Shown here: piece by piece, positions 41,601 through 45,402 of the stretch
How the letters are laid out: the number at the start of each line of letters is the position of its first letter
How positions within the stretch are numbered: the stretch's first letter is position 1
Made by a program: the position numbers and the translations under genes
The notes under the pieces: model-generated
Database searches by the model: none
The model's input: the letters and a program-made list of their open reading frames with translations, nothing else
Told to the model about the DNA's origin: nothing
Origin: Bacteroidetes bacterium UBA6183
Lineage (GTDB): Bacteria > Bacteroidota > Bacteroidia > UKL13-3
Length of the DNA: 45,402 nucleotides
Assembly: GCA_002422865.1 (NCBI GenBank)
Contig: DITN01000098.1
Location: 1 to 45,402 of the forward strand
Reading direction: 5' to 3'

Positions 41601-43421
41601 GGTGGTATTGTTAGGGTTGCTGATTGAATAAGCTATGTTATAAACAGTACCAACTTGAGCATTGAATGTTCCTAATGCAATTGAACCTGATGTTGCACCT
41701 CCTGCCAGCGAACCTGTATAGTTAACAGGTGTTTGTGCTACTCCGTTTACGGTCCAATTAATGGTTGCGGATGTAATAGTTGTAGTACCTGCGTTACGGA
41801 TAGTTGCATTTACATTTTGAATACCAGCAGCATAAGGAGTGGCAGGTAAGTCAAGACTATTATATGCAACATCAAGCGCAATTGGAGCAGCTTCGTATGC
41901 TCCAATATCAATTGGAGTTGAACGTGTTACGCCATTAATATCTTTTGTAATGTGTGCCATGGCAACACCGTTGCCATTAAACCAGCCATCTTGTGGAGCA
42001 AAATTACGGGTTAGCGTGTTTACAAAGTTCGGATTAAAATCAGAGCTTGTATTGTCTGCGGTACCCATGTATGCACTATACTGGCTATAAGTATCGTAGT
42101 TTACACCGCTGATATTTGCCATTTTATAACTAGAGGCTAAACCGTAGTAGGAGTTTTTAGCCAAATCAGTTCCTGTATTAAATGTACCATTAACATAAAT
42201 AGAATAGAACAATCCTACAGTGCTTGTACGTGCATTATAAAAAACATTGTTTTTTAATTCATAAGTACTAGAGGTGTTGGAACTTGAACTTGAATAAAAA
42301 CCATATGTTTGATAAGTGGTTGTAACACTAGTGTTGTGGAAGGCAATTGTATTATTTCTAATTTTAAAATTAAATGCCGTTAAAAAATAAAATCCAAAAT
42401 GAGAACCATTTCCGGTATTAAAGTTTAATAGGTTGTTATCAATAATATTAGGTTGAGCCGTGGTTCCTGTGTAGTTGATTCCATAAATACCATAACAAGT
42501 ACTTGTTGAAGTAGGGCTACCTGCAAATAAATCTGTTATGATGTTATTACGTATGGTATCTTGTCTGCCGGAGCTTGTACCTAAATAAAAACCATAGGTG
42601 GTTGAGAATGAGGTTTTGGTTGTACGTCTAATGGTATTTCCATCAAATGTTGTTGAATTACCATTGTTCCAATAAACACCATACATGTAAAAATCTTGAA
42701 TAATGTTGTTATAAAACTTATTTGCAGAAACGGTGGTTGATGATGTTGCAGGAGCACCCACAATACCATAATACATACCTGCGCCTGTTGGGTTACCACG
42801 TACCATATTATTGCTGATAATATTGCGGTAACCATTAACACCGGTTGTTGTTAATGAAGTTAAGCTGTTACTCCAAACAATACCAGCAGAGTTAGCCGCT
42901 GTGGTACTAGTAACAGTACTGATATCTATATTGCAACTATCAATAATGTTGTCATCAGAACCTAAATAAAAATGAATACCCCAGCCGTAAAGTGTGCTGG
43001 TTGTTCTGATGGTTAAATTTTTTAAACGATAAAAATCACCATTGTTAAAACGCACAATGGCCATATCAGCAGTTGATGTTGGTGCAAATTGAATAATGTT
43101 ACCATTACCATTTATGGTAATGGTATTAGTGGCAGATGCACCTGTAATGTTAGGAAATACGACCTGACCAGTATATGGTCCGGAGTTTGCAACTACATCC
43201 ACAACAAGAGGACCACTTACACCAAAAGGAGCGCTGTTTGCGGGGCCTGCATCGTTTCTGGTGTTGGCTGTTGTTAAGTAGGTGATTAATGAACTAAAAT
43301 CTTGGAAATTGGTTGACGATGCTGCCTGACCAGCATCAATTGTCAACGTTCCTGATACTTGTGTTGCTCTCGACTGAACCAAAAAGGCAGTACAGAGAAT
43401 CATCAGTAATAGTTTTCTCAT
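35622..43421 (-). CDS. Giant modular secreted beta-helix protein with a T9SS C-terminal sorting domain
   Basis: This 2599-residue protein has a signal peptide (MRKLLLMILCTAFLVQSRA). Four modules of about 585 residues start near 22, 624, 1205 and 1789. Each opens with a (G/S)xYTI/LTV strand and a 'SGPY/GTYNE..F..IPG..' motif, then runs as right-handed parallel beta-helix repeats rich in short NNxI/YGIY turns. Modules 1-3 are each followed by a CARDB-like Ig domain (about 514-615, 1102-1200, 1674-1785: NVDAVIKNFG, NVNATIRNAG, DVRVVIRNHG). A fibronectin-like domain (about 2410-2507) and a type A sorting domain from about 2519 (NVYPNPFTANLSI to KLIKE) end the protein. It is likely exported by the type IX system and attached to the surface or released. 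The ligand is unknown; adhesion or glycan binding is plausible. Confidence 0.9.
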   Translation of the reverse strand: MRKLLLMILCTAFLVQSRATQVSGTLTIDAGQAASSTNFQDFSSLITYLTTANTRNDAGPANSAPFGVSGPLVVDVVANSGPYTGQVVFPNITGASATNTITINGNGNIIQFAPTSTADMAIVRFNNGDFYRLKNLTIRTTSTLYGWGIHFYLGSDDNIIDSCNIDISTVTSTTAANSAGIVWSNSLTSLTTTGVNGYRNIISNNMVRGNPTGAGMYYGIVGAPATSSTTVSANKFYNNIIQDFYMYGVYWNNGNSTTFDGNTIRRTTKTSFSTTYGFYLGTSSGRQDTIRNNIITDLFAGSPTSTSTCYGIYGINYTGTTAQPNIIDNNLLNFNTGNGSHFGFYFLTAFNFKIRNNTIAFHNTSVTTTYQTYGFYSSSSSNTSSTYELKNNVFYNARTSTVGLFYSIYVNGTFNTGTDLAKNSYYGLASSYKMANISGVNYDTYSQYSAYMGTADNTSSDFNPNFVNTLTRNFAPQDGWFNGNGVAMAHITKDINGVTRSTPIDIGAYEAAPIALDVAYNSLDLPATPYAAGIQNVNATIRNAGTTTITSATINWTVNGVAQTPVNYTGSLAGGATSGSIALGTFNAQVGTVYNIAYSISNPNNTTEPNTTNNSMSKSTACMLPGGVYTINQGAAASASNFTSISGLADYISMGGIGGAVTFNVVANSGPYINQVFLSSIPGANATNTITFNGNGNRVEFNNTNAALIGIINVIGTDYVTFNQLNVKSLNASYGVGYLLTTGSDYVNILGCTIDISSVTGSSLSAGIAVSSSLNSPTGIAANTGYFNRFIGNTILGNSSGGPYYGISACANSNDGANNGYVIQDNIIRDFTIYGIYAYGVTGGMIKNNELSRPTKASPSTFYGINFTYLSGDTFDGNKIIKPFEMLQTTTNTFYGMYFLIAQGVNRPLVVKNNLIADIKGGGAIYGIYQQIVNESQLYHNTISIDYPAATTTSATYAFYTSSSITYQRLKNNIFHINRGGSGSKYLMYIGTTSNNYDYRNNGLYYGIPSGSANNFVGYYAANRVDLAAWRSANTVNPLDSFSVFANPNFRTAFTQAPFTPGADSLNNIGADLRAIVPTDITGTPHDSLPDPGVYKYDVSPNDAGIIGFTSPVMPLSLGTQNVDAVIKNFGSATLTSANIDWQVNGVGQTGTSWSGNLVANDTVSASLGTYNFATSGLYTLKAWSSSPNLSTDILRFNDTIQQTFCTPLSGNLTVNPALPAGSGNFQTIGAVTQLIQTCGIAGNVTVNVSAGTYNEKLSFSNIPGLSAGNRLSFVGADSANTIITFAGATSADRATILFNGADNISFSNFRIENTGGSNAVAVQIIGLSGNSADSLSFNKCTFIVTSNTLSTLINPFEVSSATTSPTSSTFINATALTIDSSSFIGGYYGMTLMAPNATRSFGNRITNSYFFDHYYYFIYMNGIERSLFERNRVIGGGKQNPTFSFGLYMSYTGEGMVINANEFSGQNGGYALYTIYPQGTALNKSLISNNMIQIGTAANTAYGLYIAYPSQLVVAHNAVNITSGSSTATTYYLFSNNASLYNTVDVINNIFNNPNAGYCAWIGDGGQTMPITQIGLNWTINNNVYYGLGAYPYRSNNQITSAFAGWQTNPGIGNDSNSVFLNPNFTSINNLRVTSIPFNNIGKANTWVAADIDGNVRSATNPDIGVSEFNPPANDGGVISFALPTAPIDTGLTDVRVVIRNHGIATITSINVTYVSGATTHAQVYTGSILPNGTDTVTFNATSGAGGTSQQFHYTGGSILMRAYTSSPNTSLDANMANDTFNLNICPGMSGVYTINPAGIGPRNYTSFSNAISALQCGGALGPVTFDVSNGTYNEQLTFGIIPGVNVTNRVTFRSATLNRSNVILTFGPTSAATNYVVTFNGTQYVNFEHMTIRNTSTINGRVFQLGLAGSVNSANIRIRNNNVEGMSVTTSSDANALIYGAAGTNATDINIANNNLLNGSVAVSLGGQNIINNYSMRCQIDSNVITNPYYYAIYLTSRADQKIRNNEITPSAASFYGVFISGISTNSEISYNKLYQPSNYGFYISGHAQYGEIGSGRFYGNALMVNGGTSSPLFLTGCSDMRVYNNSINTLSTGTSATLGAITYSGTVAGGNVVNASQMYFTNNAIKAGTSPALSITNFAGMNAIQQLDHNVYHTTGATLLYLNGTSYTSANFATAKGAILGMSDMNSYNADPTFTSSTNLTPAASNANSWILNGRGIHVYDLTKDINNNNRSVAVETGAPDIGAYEFTPSVLPAPATAIGTIGYGNTQYFVNFGDTVGSVIWGFSGTLPSSVSFRFAPGTLISNRASSPNSNASIDTAAHLMDAYWSLAQTGGSGFTYDVRLKYKPFQMGNIPTESDIKLANRMTSGAYSWWFNNSTMSFLDTVENIFGLNSVLDATSFTGTTDIATPLPVKLTSLRAVKQNTNAVLNWITASERNASQFIVERSMDRNRFEVAGSVRATGNSSVSNNYQFTDVNIGRIAMGKTVYYRLRIVDADGKFEYSPMVAVSFEDRTRPALNVYPNPFTANLSINVTADVDAKATITIVDLYGKTVAEMIREVVKGDNLILVDTLQNLAPGVYFVKVNAGNNEIVTKLIKE

Positions 43422-43447
43422 AGTGTATTTGAATTAAGTTTGTAAAT

Positions 43448-43477
43448 CGAATATATTAAATATATCTTAAGAACAAA
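43448..43477 (-). promoter_or_regulatory. Promoter of the giant beta-helix protein gene
   Basis: On the minus strand, TTTG (43477-43474), 18 bases, then TATATTCG (43455-43448). This is one of the best -33/-7 matches in the window. The ATG follows 26 bases after the -7 box. Confidence 0.55.
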
Positions 43478-43629
43478 CATTAAATACGCAACAAGAAAAA
43501 ATTTACAACAAATAATGTTTTATAAGTGGGGGCTAGGCAGTTATTAATTTTAAATTGAAGTTAGCTTATTTACAGATTAAGCCATTTAGCAAAAAAAGTA
43601 TGCTTTTTATAAATGTTGTTTAATCCTTG

Positions 43630-43878
43630 TTAAACAACGGCTGTTACTTTGGTTATTTGAGGAATAGCAGATTTTAACCCATTTTCAATTCCTGCTTTCA
43701 TGGTCATGCTGCTCATGCTACAACTGCTGCAGTTTCCCAGTAGGCGTAACTGTACTTCCATTTCATTGGTAATATCAACTAACTCAACATCACCACCATC
43801 AGCTTGTAAAAACGGGCGCATACTATTTAGTGCTATTTCTATTTTTTGTTCAAGTTCAGTTCTGTTTAATATTTCCAT
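43630..43878 (-). CDS. NifU C-terminal domain (Nfu-type) iron-sulfur scaffold protein
   Basis: An 82-residue Nfu domain protein. These bind a [4Fe-4S] cluster between two subunits and hand it to client enzymes. The pattern ALNSMRPFLQADGGDVELVDI followed by VQLRLLGNCSSCSMSSMTMKAGIENGLK contains the CxxC motif (Cys50, Cys53). It starts four bases after the mrp stop, so the two form an iron-sulfur assembly operon. The Fe-S-rich complex III in this window is an obvious class of client, by inference only. Confidence 0.92.
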   Translation of the reverse strand: MEILNRTELEQKIEIALNSMRPFLQADGGDVELVDITNEMEVQLRLLGNCSSCSMSSMTMKAGIENGLKSAIPQITKVTAVV

Positions 43879-43882
43879 AAGT

Positions 43883-44971
43883 TTAGTTGTTGCTATTGTT
43901 TTGATGTGTATTTTCTATGGTGTTAATTATGGCCAATTGTTGTGCTACGCGTTGTGCTACTTTCAAAAATAATTGTTTTGCAGGATTTTGATCGTCTAGT
44001 ACTGCAGGCATTCCTTTATCGGCTCCTTCACGTATGCCGGCTACTAAAGGTATTTGTCCAAGTAGGTTTGTGTTAAATTGTTTGGCTATTTTTTCACCTC
44101 CACCCTCTCCAAATATATAATATTTATTATCTGGTAATTCGGCAGGTGTAAACCAACTCATGTTTTCAACTACACCTAAAAATGGTATTTTGGTTGGCAA
44201 CATGTCAAACATGGCAGCAGCTTTAATGGCATCGGCCACTGCAACATCTTGAGGTGTAGTTACTAAAACAACTCCCGTAACCGGAATAATTTGCCCCATT
44301 GTTAAATGGATGTCTCCAGTGCCTGGTGGCATATCTAAAACCAAGTAATCTAAATCACCCCAAACGGTTTCGTTGATAAACTGACGCAATGCACTGCTTA
44401 CCATCGGTCCGCGCCAAACCACTGCTTGATTTGGCTCAATCATAAAGCCTATACTCATTAATTTTATGCCGTGTCTTTCAACCGGAATCATATGGTTTTT
44501 ACCATCTATCACCTGCATTTCAGGTGTTTCATGGATGCCAAACATGATGGGCATACTTGGTCCATAAATATCTGCATCGAGTAAACCAACTTTTGCACCA
44601 AGTTCGCTCAGGGCCAATGCCAAATTACTAGATACCGTGCTTTTTCCAACACCACCTTTTCCGCTAACCACAGCAATAATGTTTTTAACACCCGGTAAAA
44701 CCAATTTATCCATACGGGCAGTTAGCACATTGGCTTCAAAAATTACCTGCACCATTGCATCAGCCGAAACATGCTTTTTTATGGCCGCTATACAATCGGT
44801 TTCGATTTTATCTTTCATTGGGCAAGCTGGCGTGGTCAGCATCACCTTAAAAGTGATGTTATTGCCGCTTGTCTCAATATCTTTTATCATATTAAGCGTT
44901 ACCAAGTCCTTTTTTAAATCTGGTTCTTGAACGGTTGATAAGGCTTTTAATATTTGCTCTTGGGTAATCAT
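43883..44971 (-). CDS. mrp: Mrp/NBP35-family iron-sulfur cluster carrier ATPase
   Basis: A 362-residue P-loop ATPase. Residues 1-85 form a DUF59/MIP18-like domain (ILKALSTVQEPDLKKDLVTLNMI, with MLTTPACPMKD). The ATPase domain has the deviant Walker A VVSGKGGVGKSTVSSNLAL (Lys110), GLLDADIYGPSMP, the MGPMV-like WRGPMVSSALRQFI and DYLVLDMPPGTGDIHLT. The C-terminal CPxC of many Mrp proteins is absent here: the ENMSWFTPAELPDNKYYIFGEGGG stretch has no cysteine pair. It is the first gene of the mrp-nfu unit. Function as a cluster carrier is inferred from the family. Confidence 0.93.
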   Translation of the reverse strand: MITQEQILKALSTVQEPDLKKDLVTLNMIKDIETSGNNITFKVMLTTPACPMKDKIETDCIAAIKKHVSADAMVQVIFEANVLTARMDKLVLPGVKNIIAVVSGKGGVGKSTVSSNLALALSELGAKVGLLDADIYGPSMPIMFGIHETPEMQVIDGKNHMIPVERHGIKLMSIGFMIEPNQAVVWRGPMVSSALRQFINETVWGDLDYLVLDMPPGTGDIHLTMGQIIPVTGVVLVTTPQDVAVADAIKAAAMFDMLPTKIPFLGVVENMSWFTPAELPDNKYYIFGEGGGEKIAKQFNTNLLGQIPLVAGIREGADKGMPAVLDDQNPAKQLFLKVAQRVAQQLAIINTIENTHQNNSNN

Positions 44972-45118
44972 TATTTGTTTAACAAATGAATGCGCAATTT
45001 AGGTTTTACATTTTGCTTTTGGCGGAATATAATTTGGAAAACGAAGCGGTTACATGATTAATAATTTATGGTTATAGTAAAGCACTGTTTGTAAGCTGTA
45101 ATCTTTATAGCTTTTAAG

Positions 45119-45127
45119 TATGTTCGC
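45119..45127 (+). promoter_or_regulatory. Candidate -7 box before the truncated exported-protein gene
   Basis: TATGTTCGC fits TAnnTTCG and ends three bases before the ATG at 45131. No clear -33 element. Confidence 0.25.
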
Positions 45128-45130
45128 ATC

Positions 45131-45402
45131 ATGAAGCTCAAAAGTCAATTTGTACTCCTTTTTTTCGTTTTGTTTGTTGTGTTTTCTTGTAATACCCACA
45201 CACATCAAACCACCCAAACCGTTGAACACAAATTATATTGAGCCTACTAAATCTACCTCAGGAGTTACCTTGCCCATTGTACTTGACCTAAAAACCATTT
45301 CATATGACTTAAATGCGCAATATCCCGAAAAGTATTACATCGATGATTCTTACGAAAATAATGGTTATGATAATTTGAAAATCGCATGTCCGTTATATTA
45401 CC
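45131..45402 (+). pseudogene. Frameshifted and truncated exported protein gene at the right edge
   Basis: From ATG 45131 the frame reads a lipoprotein-like signal (MKLKSQFVLLFFVLFVVFSC, then NTHTHQTTQT) and stops at 45241 after 36 residues. The next frame is open from about 45150 to the window end and reads sensibly as NTNYIEPTKSTSGVTLPIVLDLKT and onwards. A one-base change joins the two. One candidate site is the seven-T run at 45159-45165: with six Ts the frame is continuous but the lipobox is lost (LLFSFCLLCFLVIPTH). It may be a sequencing error, a phase switch or a pseudogene. The product is not recognised. Confidence 0.5.

Overview
The window reads as AT-rich chromosome from a member of the Bacteroidota (order not resolvable by eye). 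The main support is a giant secreted protein with a type IX secretion sorting domain, a complete alternative complex III operon, LytS/LytR-type two-component genes, and several start regions carrying the Bacteroidota promoter box TAnnTTTG or its TAnnTTCG variant. No rRNA, tRNA, CRISPR array or complete insertion sequence is visible.

Layout. 1-4600: a likely insertion-sequence end at the left edge, a TPR membrane protein, pyruvate dehydrogenase E1 alpha, recF, a DciA/DUF721 protein and thiamine pyrophosphokinase; recF and dciA are separated by about 580 bp of short interspersed repeats. 4600-7840: an accessory stretch with a Schlafen/AlbA_2-like protein, a secreted protein of unknown function and nearly 900 bp of non-coding repeat DNA. 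7840-11530: a DUF3820 protein, a DUF6933-like protein and a LytS/LytR pair with a small lipoprotein. 11730-15620: aminotransferase, phosphoglycosyl transferase and nucleotide-sugar dehydratase that together resemble a bacillosamine-type (PglE/PglC/PglF) pathway. 15780-24320: actABCDEF, encoding the quinol-oxidising alternative complex III, closed by a strong terminator. 24340-27640: folB, a glutaryl-CoA dehydrogenase-like gene and a phosphohexomutase carrying an in-frame 33-bp minisatellite. 27880-31640: a second accessory stretch with a lipoprotein/membrane-protein pair, an XRE regulator, rlmF and an orphan antitoxin-like gene. 31640-35280: B12-binding radical SAM protein, RluF-like pseudouridine synthase, SPFH protein. 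35280-43480: tandem REP-like repeats and a 2599-residue four-module beta-helix protein. 43630-45402: Nfu and Mrp Fe-S proteins and a broken, truncated exported-protein gene.

The most unusual items are: (a) an interspersed repeat whose copies at 7113-7564 and 31127-31342 differ in sequence but keep the same nested hairpins through paired changes, which suggests a structured DNA or RNA element; (b) a lipoprotein gene with 10-bp repeats directly after its start codon, so that repeat-number changes would switch it on or off, coupled to a small membrane protein in a toxin/immunity-like layout with a glycine-zipper tail; (c) the minisatellite expansion inside the phosphohexomutase; and (d) histidine-rich tails on two adjacent alternative complex III subunits.
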